DNA of 64,000 nucleotides from a virus. Below, in pieces: positions 7,791-15,300 of this stretch. Under the pieces are notes generated by a model, which was not told the origin of the DNA, made no database searches, and saw only the letters and a list, made by a program, of their open reading frames with translations. The stretch lies in IMG/VR virus record IMGVR_UViG_3300031576_000039, positions 1 to 64,000 of that record, one strand, 5' to 3'. A program made the position numbers and the translations under genes. Every line of letters begins with the position of its first letter. The stretch's first letter is position 1.

Positions 7791-8744
7791 TTATACACTA
7801 ACTCTGCGCCCACCGCGCCAAACCCACCCAGGTATTCCCCATTCTTTCCTAAAAGGTTGTAGCACGGCCCGATCGTTTGGACGGTTCGGCGGGTGCGACC
7901 AAGTCAGGCCGACGAGCGCGGGTGGCACTTGCGTCCGCCCCTTCGCGTCGGCGACCGGCGACGACGACGGCATGGTGAAGACGTCCCCAGCCGCCGTCAC
8001 CTGCCCGTGCATCGCCAGGGAGTCGACGGCGACGCGGTCGTCGAGGGGGCGACCGGTCGCGTCGTCCACGTACTCCGACCACCGCATCATGAGTCCAGGC
8101 AGGGCCTCGGCAGACTCAGCAATTCCATCAGCGGTGGTGGCCCCGAAGGCCCAAGCAGTCTCGGTCCTCCCGATCCTCTCCGCCCGGTACCACTCCATGT
8201 CGTCCACCCGCATGACGCGGTCGATCGCGCTGCCGGTCGTCTCCCCGGTCGCGAGCGAGAGGGACAACTCCCTCTCCATCCTCCCGATCGTCTGCGCTCC
8301 GTAGCGGGCCATCGAGGTGGCGTGCATGCGCAGGAGCGAGGTGCGTCGGCGGTCGACCACGCCGCGGAACCTAGCCGCCTGCTCGATCGGCAGGGTCACG
8401 GTGGCGCCGCGGAACTGGCGCTCGAGCCTCGCGACGTCGCGCGTGAGCCCGCGCAGCGCGTCCACCTGCGCGTCCTGGCTCGCGTCCCCCAGGGTGCCGG
8501 CCATCGAGCGTGCCAGCCTCACCTTGCCCTCCTTCACCTGGGCGAGCAGCATGCGCTGCTGGTAGGCGGTCATCGTGTCGCCGGCGCGCCCGCGCGCCGC
8601 TGCCGCGAGCTTGCGCTCCAGCTCCGCGCCCGCCTCGTCGTAGAGGCGCTTGAGAGGAATCAGGGTGCGGCGCTCGGCCAGGCGCTCGAGACGCGCACGG
8701 TGCTCGCTCATCGCCTCGAGCACGGCGGCGGGCACGCGCGGCAC
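7791..8744 (-). CDS. MuF / SPP1 gp7-like minor head protein
   Basis: About 317 residues; start set at GTG 8744 just after the small gene's stop (8747), with GTG 8735 as alternative. The N-terminal half is a long charged helix region (HRARLERLAERRTLIPLKRL). The C-terminal half carries the MuF pattern: YRAERIGRTETAWAFG, then GLMMRWSEYVDDATGRPLDD and the ending around RPNDRAVLQPFRKEWG. MuF proteins sit with the portal inside the head and take part in DNA ejection. The portal lies upstream on the same strand. Confidence 0.75.
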   Translation of the reverse strand: MPRVPAAVLEAMSEHRARLERLAERRTLIPLKRLYDEAGAELERKLAAAARGRAGDTMTAYQQRMLLAQVKEGKVRLARSMAGTLGDASQDAQVDALRGLTRDVARLERQFRGATVTLPIEQAARFRGVVDRRRTSLLRMHATSMARYGAQTIGRMERELSLSLATGETTGSAIDRVMRVDDMEWYRAERIGRTETAWAFGATTADGIAESAEALPGLMMRWSEYVDDATGRPLDDRVAVDSLAMHGQVTAAGDVFTMPSSSPVADAKGRTQVPPALVGLTWSHPPNRPNDRAVLQPFRKEWGIPGWVWRGGRRVSV

Positions 8745-8746
8745 CC

Positions 8747-8905
8747 TTACCCGACCAGTAGCGGTGGATCCAGCGGGGGAGGCTCCACCGGGTCTGGCCC
8801 GTCGACGTTCTCGACGGTCCCGGAAGTCTCGTTCGGGGGATCCGGAGGATCGCGCCGCGTCTCCTCGGTCTCGGACTCGTTCGGTGTGCTGGTCTCGTCG
8901 GTCAT
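8747..8905 (-). CDS. Small acidic Pro-rich protein
   Basis: 52 residues with AGGAGGG seven bases before the ATG. Composition is acidic and Pro-rich (TDETSTPNESETEETRRDPP and a C-terminal EPPPLDPPLLVG). It is likely disordered. It directly precedes the MuF gene, whose start lies three bases beyond its stop. Confidence 0.5.
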   Translation of the reverse strand: MTDETSTPNESETEETRRDPPDPPNETSGTVENVDGPDPVEPPPLDPPLLVG

Positions 8906-8908
8906 CGT

Positions 8909-9280
8909 TCAACCCTCCTTGTCAGCCTCCCTACCCTCGTCGTGAATGGCGTCGTGGCAGGAGTCGCAGGTGACGACGATCCCTCTCGGGTCGTTCGTCT
9001 TCTCGCGGGCGGCCCACTTCGGCGACGCCTCCGCGAACGCCTTGTGGTGCAGACCCAGGTCCTCACGCCCGCCGCACCGCTTGCAGCGGAACCCGTCGCG
9101 TCGGAACACGCCGAGCGCGAGGGACGGCGGCAGCCCGCCCTTGCCATCGGATGCGAGAGTGGCGCCCTCGCGCCTCGCCTCCTGCCTGAGGTTGCGCAGG
9201 GCGACGCGCTCGCCAGGGGCCAGGCTGTCTCGCTGCGGGCGGTCCCGCATGCGCATGTACTTGCCCAACTGCTCGCTCAC
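8909..9280 (-). CDS. HNH endonuclease
   Basis: 123 residues from GTG 9280, which overlaps the upstream stop as GTGA. A basic helix region leads into a compact HNH domain: FRRDGFRCKRCGGREDLGLH, then HKAFAEASPKW and VVTCDSCHDAIHD, giving two CxxC zinc pairs and the catalytic His residues. HNH proteins next to head genes can assist terminase cleavage, but this one is far from TerL and may equally be a homing enzyme. Confidence 0.75.
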   Translation of the reverse strand: MSEQLGKYMRMRDRPQRDSLAPGERVALRNLRQEARREGATLASDGKGGLPPSLALGVFRRDGFRCKRCGGREDLGLHHKAFAEASPKWAAREKTNDPRGIVVTCDSCHDAIHDEGREADKEG

Positions 9281-9462
9281 CGGGACACCAGGATCGTTCT
9301 CCGATCGCGGCAGCCCTCGCACCCGCCGGTAGTGGGGCGCCGGTAGCCAGCGCAGCTCGGGCACCAGACAAAGCCCCAGTTGGCTGGTTCGGCCGGGTCG
9401 GCGACGCAGCACGAGCAGTCCGTCAAGGGCCGGCCGCAGCGCGTGCACGCGGAACAGATCAT
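9277..9462 (-). CDS. Small cysteine-rich zinc protein
   Basis: 61 residues with nine cysteines in paired knuckles (CSACTRCGRPLTDCSCC, later WCPSCAGY and GGCEGCRDR). It probably binds two zinc ions. The ATG overlaps the upstream stop (ATGA) and the downstream HNH gene overlaps its own stop. No function recognised. Confidence 0.6.
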   Translation of the reverse strand: MICSACTRCGRPLTDCSCCVADPAEPANWGFVWCPSCAGYRRPTTGGCEGCRDRRTILVSR

Positions 9463-9866
9463 CCCGGGACCTGCACCACCGCGTTGTCCGGACCGGGACC
9501 CGACGAGAACTCGACCAGCACCCAGCTCGGGTGGTGCGCGGCTGCGCGCTCCAGCGTCGTGCGGCACGACGAGCACGCGTAGACCCTGCCGAGCAGCACG
9601 AACTTCCCGTACGTGAACTCGACCACTGGCACGCTCCCGCCGTGCTGCACCGCCATGGCGATCAGCACCTCGGGAGCATGTCGATCGAGGTCCTCGACCG
9701 TGGCGAACGACCGGCACAGGATGGCCGCCGGCTGCCCGCACCTGCACCTCTCGCCGCCGAACGCGTTGGCGCGGTGGAACTCCTCCGCCGTCACCCGGCC
9801 ACCGAACAGGCGGGTGCGGTGGATGACTTCCCTGCGCTCTGCCTTAGACTTGGACTCCTGCCCCAT
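9459..9866 (-). CDS. Zinc-binding unknown protein
   Basis: 135 residues; start at ATG 9866 behind GAGAGG. CRCGQPAAILCR at about 41-52 and YACSSCRTTLERAAAHHPSW at about 97-116 give two cysteine pairs and nearby histidines. The N-terminus is basic (KSKAERREVIHRTRLFGGR). No known family assigned. Confidence 0.55.
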   Translation of the reverse strand: MGQESKSKAERREVIHRTRLFGGRVTAEEFHRANAFGGERCRCGQPAAILCRSFATVEDLDRHAPEVLIAMAVQHGGSVPVVEFTYGKFVLLGRVYACSSCRTTLERAAAHHPSWVLVEFSSGPGPDNAVVQVPG

Positions 9867-9906
9867 GCCTCTCACGTTACCTTCCGCTGCGCCCGGGGCG
9901 CAACCG

Positions 9907-10407
9907 TCACTTCGCGTGGGTGACCGCACCGGACTTGGCCTGCCCGCGAAGGCGCACCAGCTCCTGCTGCTGCGCGACGTACAGCTTCTCAAGCTGCGCG
10001 AGGCGGCTGGTGGACTCCAGCTCCGCGAGCCTGATCCTGACCCGCTCGTAGTCCTCGAGCCGCCCGCGCTGCTCATTGAGGATATCTTGCACGCGCGCCC
10101 ACTCGCCGGTGTCCACCAGCATCCCGACCCCGCCGCCCTCCCGCTCCATCACGAGGTGCACCGAATCGCTGTTGCGGCCGTTCTGGTAGGGCTCGTAGGT
10201 CAGCTCGAAGATCTCCGGCTTGCACGGGTACAGTTCGTTCGCGATCCCTCGAATGATCCAGTCACCGGGCGTCGCGACGTGCTCACCTTCCAGAGTCTTG
10301 ATGAAGTACGCGGCACCGCGCATCACCACCCCCGGAGGCCACGTGGGTTGCTCGGGCCAGAACTGCTCGGCCTCGATCACGATCGGCTTCTTGCGGAACT
10401 TCTGCAT
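9907..10407 (-). CDS. PGDYG-family phage protein
   Basis: 166 residues. The start MQKFRKKPIVIEAEQFWPEQ and the block WIIRGIANELYPCKPEIFEL followed by TYEPY are the signature of a very common small phage family (PGDYG-like, function unknown). After residue 110 a coiled-coil extension follows (EQRGRLEDYERVRIRLAELE), which most family members lack. It lies in the small-gene cluster between portal and MuF. Confidence 0.7.
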   Translation of the reverse strand: MQKFRKKPIVIEAEQFWPEQPTWPPGVVMRGAAYFIKTLEGEHVATPGDWIIRGIANELYPCKPEIFELTYEPYQNGRNSDSVHLVMEREGGGVGMLVDTGEWARVQDILNEQRGRLEDYERVRIRLAELESTSRLAQLEKLYVAQQQELVRLRGQAKSGAVTHAK

Positions 10408-10410
10408 CAG

Positions 10411-10869
10411 TCACCTCCCCTTGATGGCGCCGTACGCCGGCTGCCCGTAGATCCGCGCGACCTCCCCCCAGCTCATCGCCGTCGGCCCGTGGCCGATCCG
10501 CACGGCGCGGTCGTCGAGGAAGAGGTCCGCCAGCGGCTTGCCCTGGCGCCCGTCGTCGACCGCGTCGAACACCCCGGGCAGTTCGCGCGCCACGAACTCG
10601 ACCATCGCCCGCTGGCGCGCCTTCGCCAGCACACGGTCCGCGTAGGTAGTGGAGGCGGGCGCCGCCGCGCCCGCTCGCACCAGGGGGTCCAACTCGGGCA
10701 GGTGCTGAAGCGCGCGGTTGGAGCGCGCGCTCCACAGCAGCAGGACGTGGCCAGCGCGCTTGAGCGCGGCGAGCCCCTCGCGTGCCCCAGCCCTCAGCAC
10801 CAGCGGACCCACGTGGGAGTAGGGCTCCTGCTCCACCACCGTCCCGTCGAAGTCGATCGCGACTATCAC
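10411..10869 (-). CDS. HAD-like phosphatase
   Basis: 152 residues from GTG 10869 (GTGA overlap). The N-terminal IVAIDFDGTVVEQEPY carries the DxDGT nucleophile motif of the HAD superfamily. LLLWSARSNRALQHL fits motif II (Ser in WSAR), and LADLFLDDRAVRIGHG contains the DD acid pair. Phage HAD enzymes often act on nucleotides or polynucleotide 3' phosphates; the substrate here is unknown. Confidence 0.75.
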   Translation of the reverse strand: MIVAIDFDGTVVEQEPYSHVGPLVLRAGAREGLAALKRAGHVLLLWSARSNRALQHLPELDPLVRAGAAAPASTTYADRVLAKARQRAMVEFVARELPGVFDAVDDGRQGKPLADLFLDDRAVRIGHGPTAMSWGEVARIYGQPAYGAIKGR

Positions 10870-11054
10870 GCGCTGCCCTTCCTCACGACGATCGTCCACG
10901 GCTCGCAGGAGCAAGCGCGTGGATCCCGACCACTCGAGCACCACGGCTCGTGCACGATGATCTCGTCCCCGTCCTCGCTCTCCACCATCGCCGTGAGGAT
11001 CGCCTCCTCTACGGTCGTGTAGAGCACCTCAAGCGTCTCGGCTGGGTCAGGCAT
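10866..11054 (-). CDS. Small unknown protein
   Basis: 62 residues with an acidic helix (TVEEAILTAMVESEDGDEI) and a Cys-containing loop (WCSSGRDPRACSCEPW). It overlaps the HAD gene by four bases and its neighbour at 11047 by eight. Function unknown. Confidence 0.5.
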   Translation of the reverse strand: MPDPAETLEVLYTTVEEAILTAMVESEDGDEIIVHEPWCSSGRDPRACSCEPWTIVVRKGSA

Positions 11055-11190
11055 CGCGGTCCCACCTCGCGGTCGCCAGAGCCAGTCCCAGCCAGCCGGC
11101 GAGTAGGGTCAGGAAGACGCCGTCGGCCGGCGCAGGCGCACGCCAGGCCAGCAGCGCCAAGACCGTGACGAAGACCGCGTGGCCGATCAT
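11047..11190 (-). CDS. Short membrane protein
   Basis: 47 residues from ATG 11190 (ATGA overlap with the gene upstream). Two short hydrophobic stretches (MIGHAVFVTVLALLAW and VFLTLLAGWLGLALA) with a Pro/Ala turn suggest a membrane hairpin. Function unknown. Confidence 0.45.
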   Translation of the reverse strand: MIGHAVFVTVLALLAWRAPAPADGVFLTLLAGWLGLALATARWDRDA

Positions 11191-11417
11191 CGCGGCTCCA
11201 GCGCTGGCAGCACCCCGGCGGCCCAGTGGTCCGAGTAGACCCACACGCCCTCAGCGAGGTCGGGCCGCGCGACGATGGCAGCGGCCAGCCACTGGCGGCG
11301 GTGGCGCCGCGTGGCGCTGTCGAACGTGGAGCCGTCGTCCTCGCCGAGGTCCGCGACGTGCTGTACAACCCACGCGGCGCGCATGCGCCGCGCGAGCGCG
11401 ACGATCTCCGGTTCCAT
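11187..11417 (-). CDS. Small unknown helical protein
   Basis: 76 residues starting at the ATG that shares its A with the upstream stop (TGATG). It contains IVALARRMRAAWVVQHVADL and a DLAEGVWVYSDHW segment. Helical and neutral; no family recognised. Confidence 0.5.
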   Translation of the reverse strand: MEPEIVALARRMRAAWVVQHVADLGEDDGSTFDSATRRHRRQWLAAAIVARPDLAEGVWVYSDHWAAGVLPALEPR

Positions 11418-11884
11418 CACGGCACCTCGATCCCGACGGCGCGGGCGAGGTCGAGCAGGACGAGGTGGTGCCTCTCCGCCTTCGTCGGCCCCCAGCGCTC
11501 GGTCGTCGTCAAGTGGAGGACCTCGAGCGCGGCGTGGTGGAGGCGTTCGTCGCACACGCAGGCGAGCACGAACGCGCGCCCCGACACCGGCGATCCGGGC
11601 CAGAAGGCCGCGATGGTGGCGGCCCAGGACGGCACCCAGGTGGAGGTGGAGGCGTGGAGCTGCCTCAGCACGATGGAGGGCACGACCTGCTCGATCCAGT
11701 GCTCCCCGTCCAAGCGTGTCCAGCCGTGCTCCCCGTCCAAGCGTGTCCAGCCGTCGGGCTGAACGGAGACGTAGCTGGCCTCGCACTCGTGGACCTTGGA
11801 TCGAAAGACCTGCACGCAGAACGGGCAGTACATGAGTTGATAGGGGCCAGCGCTGGCTGAGGATCTCACGACCGAACCTCTCAT
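11417..11884 (-). CDS. Zinc-knuckle protein with internal duplication
   Basis: 155 residues. Residues 18-40 carry MYCPFCVQVFRSKVHECE, a possible metal site. GWTRLDGEH occurs twice in a row, encoded by a perfect 27-base tandem repeat. The C-terminal half is helical (ERLHHAALEVLHLTTTERW). GATCAAGG lies nine bases before the chosen ATG; an ATG at 11833 has no ribosome site. Function unknown. Confidence 0.55.
   Translation of the reverse strand: MRGSVVRSSASAGPYQLMYCPFCVQVFRSKVHECEASYVSVQPDGWTRLDGEHGWTRLDGEHWIEQVVPSIVLRQLHASTSTWVPSWAATIAAFWPGSPVSGRAFVLACVCDERLHHAALEVLHLTTTERWGPTKAERHHLVLLDLARAVGIEVP
11699..11752. repeat. 27-base perfect tandem repeat (2 copies)
   Basis: Two identical units, 11699-11725 and 11726-11752, lie in frame inside the gene at 11417-11884 and duplicate nine residues. 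Perfect identity suggests a recent slippage event. Confidence 0.9.
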
Positions 11885-11887
11885 AGA

Positions 11888-12073
11888 TCAGTGCCTTGAT
11901 CGATCCGGGCGATCGTCACCACGCACCTCGACGAGCACCGGGTGGCGCAGGACGCGCGCGGCGAGGCGCAGGAGGACCCACCCGACGTGGAGGCGCCAGC
12001 GCAGGATCCCCCACGGGCGCCGCGCGGCCACCCTCGCCGGGGTCGGGGCAGAGGTGCGGACCAGGGCGGGCAC
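11888..12073 (-). CDS. Small basic protein after portal
   Basis: 61 residues whose GTG directly follows the portal stop (TGAGTG), supporting re-initiation. Arg/Val/Leu-rich with an amphipathic or membrane-associated helix (WGILRWRLHVGWVLLRLAAR). Its coding signal is weak compared with neighbours and the function is unknown. Confidence 0.4.
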   Translation of the reverse strand: MPALVRTSAPTPARVAARRPWGILRWRLHVGWVLLRLAARVLRHPVLVEVRGDDRPDRSRH

Positions 12074-13933
12074 TCAGGCGTCCCCACCGCCCGCCATCAT
12101 GGCCGCGACGCCCGGCACCCTCTCCGCGGCGTCCGGCGACTCCGCCAGGGTGCTGGTGGCGTAGATCTGCACGTACTTCGCCCGGTACTGCGGGAGGGTG
12201 AGGTCGCCGTCCTCGATCGGGCCCAGGCCCTTGCTCGCGCGCACCTCATTGATCGTGACGATCCCCCCCTCGATCTCGTACTGGAAGAACTTGACGCCCT
12301 CCGCTGGGGGCGCAGCCTGCTCCTCGCGCGGCAGCGCGCCGAGGGCCATCGCCTCCAGCTCCGCCTGCTCGCTCACCTGCGAGGCGCGCACGCGGTCGAG
12401 CATGGCGCGCGCGTCCTCAACGCGGAAGTAGGGGGCGACGTAGTGCACGGCGACCTCGTCGTCGATCACGCCCCCGCCCTTGGCCGACACGGCGGCGGTG
12501 ACCGCCTTCTGCGCGTCGTCCACCGACGGCTCGAAGTAGCCGGGCCACTGGAGCTTGAGCGTGCCGCCGGCGCCGAGCCGCCGCTCCACCCGCTTGCCTT
12601 CCCCCGTGAAGCGCGGGGGGAGCACGAGGGAGGACCGGACGAGGTTGCCCTCGGCGTCCGCGCGCGGCTCCCCGAGCGCCCGCGCCGCGCGGACCATGCG
12701 GTCGATCAGGCGCTTCACCCCCCTCTCCCCGTACTGCTCGCGCAGGACGTCGGCCTTGGAGAGCATGGAGGAGTAGACCCGCTCGATCTCGGTGGCGGTG
12801 CGGTTGGAGGTGTCGGGGTGGTCGAGCACGCACTGTGCGACCTCGAGCACCTGCGAGCGCAGCTGCCCCACCAGGTCCATCGCCGACTTAGGCCCCGAGC
12901 CCGAGATCTCCATGTAGCTCGCGCCGCCGCCCTTCTCCAGGACGAGGGCGTTGTCGGAGCCCTTCCGGAGGTCGGCGACCTCGCGGTCGGTGGTGATGGT
13001 GGCGGTGGGGTCGCAGTTCGACTTGGTCCCGCGGATCGCCTGCGACTGGAGCTGGTCGATCTCCTCGATCGTGTCGAAGACGCCGTGGGCGTCGGGCTCC
13101 CCGTCCACGTCGTCCACCACGGGCAGGTTCTGGATCCAGGTGCCGGGGAAGAACCCGAGACCGTGGTCGACGCGCTCGCGCTCCCTCCACGCCGGCTCGT
13201 CCCCCTGCCCCACCATCTCCGGCTCGTACACGACGTCCGAGGAGGTGTCGATCACGCGCCGGTACCACACCATGATCGTCACCCACAGGCCCGACTCCGG
13301 GTCGCGCGTCTCGATGGGGTACTGGTAGCGGATCTCCAACCCCTCCAGGTCGAGGGCCTGGCGGTCGCGCCAGTAGGGGGTGACCCATCGCGGGTCGTGC
13401 ACCTCGACGAGGGGCAGGCCGTTCGAGAACTGGAACGTGAGCACGGCGGTGCCGGTGGCGCCCCCGTAGTTGCGGGCGAGGATCATCGCCGGCCACAGGC
13501 GGGACACCTCCGCCAGAGCGCGCGCGAAGTCCTCAGTGGTCGGGTCGCCCTCCATGCGCACCTGCGGGTGCTGCCGCTCGGAGAACAGGAGGCCGGTGAA
13601 GCGGTGCACGATGGCGCGCGCGAGGTGGTAGGGGGCGGAGGGCCGGCGGAACTTGAGCGGCAGCTTCGAGGTCTGCCCGCCGGCGTCGTAGAAGCCGGGC
13701 GGGATGTAGCCGGCGGACGCGATGGCCTCCCGCGCGAACTCGTCGACGCACGGAGTGCCGTCCCAGTCCACCTGCCGCGTGTCGTACTGCGAGCAGCAGT
13801 AGTAGGACCACCGGCGGTTCAGCGACTGCTGGCGCGGCGACATGCCGAGGTTCTCGAGCCGGCGGATCGCCTTCGGCTCCACCTGGGGCGACATGCGCCG
13901 CCACGCGTCGGGCTGGTAGCCGGGGCCGCTCAC
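12074..13933 (-). CDS. Portal protein
   Basis: 619 residues, a usual length for large portal proteins. The N-terminal third has SLNRRWSYYCCSQYDTRQVD and LARAIVHRFTGLLFSERQHP. The middle has PRWVTPYWRDRQALDLEGLE and LGFFPGTWIQNLPVVDDVDG, and the DTIEEIDQLQSQAIRG helix before a GxxxW-like crown region. The C-terminus contains FQYEIEGGIVTINEVRASKG, where INEVR.SKGL is typical of portal ends. Portals form the ring through which TerL pumps DNA. TerL lies upstream, and MuF downstream, on the same strand. Confidence 0.85.
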   Translation of the reverse strand: MSGPGYQPDAWRRMSPQVEPKAIRRLENLGMSPRQQSLNRRWSYYCCSQYDTRQVDWDGTPCVDEFAREAIASAGYIPPGFYDAGGQTSKLPLKFRRPSAPYHLARAIVHRFTGLLFSERQHPQVRMEGDPTTEDFARALAEVSRLWPAMILARNYGGATGTAVLTFQFSNGLPLVEVHDPRWVTPYWRDRQALDLEGLEIRYQYPIETRDPESGLWVTIMVWYRRVIDTSSDVVYEPEMVGQGDEPAWRERERVDHGLGFFPGTWIQNLPVVDDVDGEPDAHGVFDTIEEIDQLQSQAIRGTKSNCDPTATITTDREVADLRKGSDNALVLEKGGGASYMEISGSGPKSAMDLVGQLRSQVLEVAQCVLDHPDTSNRTATEIERVYSSMLSKADVLREQYGERGVKRLIDRMVRAARALGEPRADAEGNLVRSSLVLPPRFTGEGKRVERRLGAGGTLKLQWPGYFEPSVDDAQKAVTAAVSAKGGGVIDDEVAVHYVAPYFRVEDARAMLDRVRASQVSEQAELEAMALGALPREEQAAPPAEGVKFFQYEIEGGIVTINEVRASKGLGPIEDGDLTLPQYRAKYVQIYATSTLAESPDAAERVPGVAAMMAGGGDA

Positions 13934-13943
13934 CGACCGGATC

Positions 13944-14009
13944 CTAACACGGCGACTGCTTCTTGCCGTCGCCGATCACGCGGAGCAGGGCCCACCACTC
14001 CGCTGTCAC
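13944..14009 (-). CDS. Tiny possible gene before portal
   Basis: 21 codons from a GTG that overlaps the upstream stop as GTGA (14006-14009), ending in TAG just before the portal start. The peptide is TAEWWALLRVIGDGKKQSPC after the initiator. The overlap pattern matches the rest of the operon, but the length makes the call weak. Confidence 0.3.
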   Translation of the reverse strand: MTAEWWALLRVIGDGKKQSPC

Positions 14010-14233
14010 GGCGCCGCCCTCCCGCAGCCCGGCCTCCACCAGTATCCGCGCCCCTGAGGCTCGGAGTAGTAGATGCACCCGATCTCCCACGCGCGGCACA
14101 GCGCGCCCGCGTCGCGCAGGCACGCCCCGAGGTTGCTGAGCGACCGCTGGAACGCGATGGCGTCAGTGTGCCCTAGCGTGCTTCTCCACGCCGCCCAGAA
14201 CCACGCGCCGTCGGTGGTGTGCTCGAGCTTCAC
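14006..14233 (-). CDS. Small unknown protein
   Basis: 75 residues from a GTG coupled to the gene upstream by four bases. Trp- and Cys-containing (GAWFWAAWRSTLGHTDAIAF and RAWEIGCIYYSEPQGRGYWW). No recognised family. Confidence 0.5.
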   Translation of the reverse strand: MKLEHTTDGAWFWAAWRSTLGHTDAIAFQRSLSNLGACLRDAGALCRAWEIGCIYYSEPQGRGYWWRPGCGRAAP

Positions 14234-14574
14234 GGCTGCACCTTCCCGCCGCGGTCAGCGATGGCGCGGATGTCGCGGGTCACCTGCGCCAGCACCTCCT
14301 TGGCCCTCTCCATCTCGGCGATGAACTGGGGCCCGGCGTACGGCCCGTTGTGCACCTGTGCTGACACCCACACGGCCACGTACTCGGGGGCGGCGGCGAC
14401 TTCCTCGATTCTGCGCACCAAGTCGCGGAGGACTTCCTCGATTCTGCGCACCAAGTCACGGAGGTCATCGCGCTCGTTCTCCACCGCATTCGCGCGGAGA
14501 CGCTGCGACTCGGCCTCCGACATCCATGTTCCGAGGCGATCCCTCAGGTCATCTATTGTCTGGTCGGCGGTCAC
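14230..14574 (-). CDS. Coiled-coil protein with duplicated heptads
   Basis: 114 residues from GTG 14574 (GTGA overlap). Residues 1-60 form a coiled coil, and RDLVRRIEEV is present twice in a row through a 33-base tandem repeat. The C-terminal part reads QFIAEMERAKEVLAQVTRDI. Function unknown. Confidence 0.55.
   Translation of the reverse strand: MTADQTIDDLRDRLGTWMSEAESQRLRANAVENERDDLRDLVRRIEEVLRDLVRRIEEVAAAPEYVAVWVSAQVHNGPYAGPQFIAEMERAKEVLAQVTRDIRAIADRGGKVQP
14398..14463. repeat. 33-base tandem repeat (2 copies, 1 mismatch)
   Basis: Units 14398-14430 and 14431-14463 differ at one base. They encode two copies of an 11-residue coiled-coil element in the gene at 14230-14574, keeping the frame and heptad register. 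Confidence 0.9.
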
Positions 14575-14807
14575 GAGCTGGGCTCCTCGTCCCGCCCCCG
14601 CGGAGCCGCTGCGCGCACAACTGCCGCCCACGGCTGGAGGTTCTCCCGCGCCGCGTCCATCACGAGGGCTCCGTCGTGGATCCGCAGGACAGCCCCGAGC
14701 CGCACGTCGTAGCTGTTGCCACCAAGCTGCGCGAGATCGAACGGGTCGATCACGATCAGGCCGTCCTCGATGGCGGCCAGGATAGAGGAGTCGCTCAGGA
14801 TGCTCAC
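14571..14807 (-). CDS. dCTP deaminase N-terminal fragment
   Basis: 78 residues from GTG 14807. SILSDSSILAAIEDGLIVID followed by PFDLAQLGGNSYDVRLG closely matches the first 40 residues of dCTP deaminases (Dcd), which are normally about 170-190 residues. After about residue 50 the similarity stops and the catalytic C-terminal core is missing. It is flanked by four-base overlaps, so it is translated as part of the operon. It could be a remnant or a small domain reused for another purpose. Confidence 0.6.
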   Translation of the reverse strand: MSILSDSSILAAIEDGLIVIDPFDLAQLGGNSYDVRLGAVLRIHDGALVMDAARENLQPWAAVVRAAAPRGRDEEPSS

Positions 14808-15022
14808 GGCCTGGGCCCCGGCGGCGCCACCCGCAGTCTTCGCTCCACTTCGAAGGCGATGGCTAAGGCGAGGCCCTCCACAGCGACGACGGCGCAAGGT
14901 CGGCACCCGTGATCGATGGTCTCTCCAAGGTGATGGTCACACCTGCCGACTCGCGTCAAGATCGAGCAGTAGGGCGCCAGCTCGTTGACCAACGCGAGCG
15001 AGGCTTCGTGAAGGTTCGTCAT
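14804..15022 (-). CDS. Small unknown protein
   Basis: 72 residues. CSILTRVGRCDHHLGETIDH and HGCRPC give Cys/His spacing that could bind a metal. The helix VVAVEGLALAIAFEVERRLR follows. ATG overlaps the upstream stop by four bases. Function unknown. Confidence 0.5.
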   Translation of the reverse strand: MTNLHEASLALVNELAPYCSILTRVGRCDHHLGETIDHGCRPCAVVAVEGLALAIAFEVERRLRVAPPGPRP

Positions 15023-15300
15023 GCGGTGAACTCCTTGATCCCCCTCCCCGCGACCTCGCGGAAGCGCGAGGCCCAGGACGCCACACGCTCGGCGTGCACG
15101 GCGGCCTCGCGGTGGCCCGTCATGTCACCAGCCTCCACGCAGAACTCACGCACCAGCGCGAGCAGCGCGGGGATGTCCGAGATCCGGATCGAGTCCTCGG
15201 CAGCGCGGATCGGGCAGGTCGCGCAGCACAGCCTCCCGTGCTGGTCGACGTAGCGCGCCTCGTTCTCGCAGGCGCCGTACCCGCAGCGGGACCGGCTCAT
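15019..15300 (-). CDS. Small zinc-ribbon protein
   Basis: 93 residues. The N-terminus has CGYGACENEARYVDQHG then RLCCATCPIR, a treble-clef-like set of cysteines, followed by a helical domain (DIPALLALVREFCVEAGDM). Many phages carry such zinc-ribbon genes of unknown role. Four-base overlaps on both sides. Confidence 0.55.
   Translation of the reverse strand: MSRSRCGYGACENEARYVDQHGRLCCATCPIRAAEDSIRISDIPALLALVREFCVEAGDMTGHREAAVHAERVASWASRFREVAGRGIKEFTA

Noticed and set aside
11699-11752. CRISPR-like array
   Set aside because: Only two directly adjacent units without spacers, inside a coding frame. No repeat-spacer pattern was seen anywhere in the window.
11942-14176. Very long rightward open frame opposite the portal gene
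   Set aside because: It mirrors the portal codons in a GC-rich strand, has a skewed composition without domains, and no ribosome site. The leftward portal reading shows clear family motifs.
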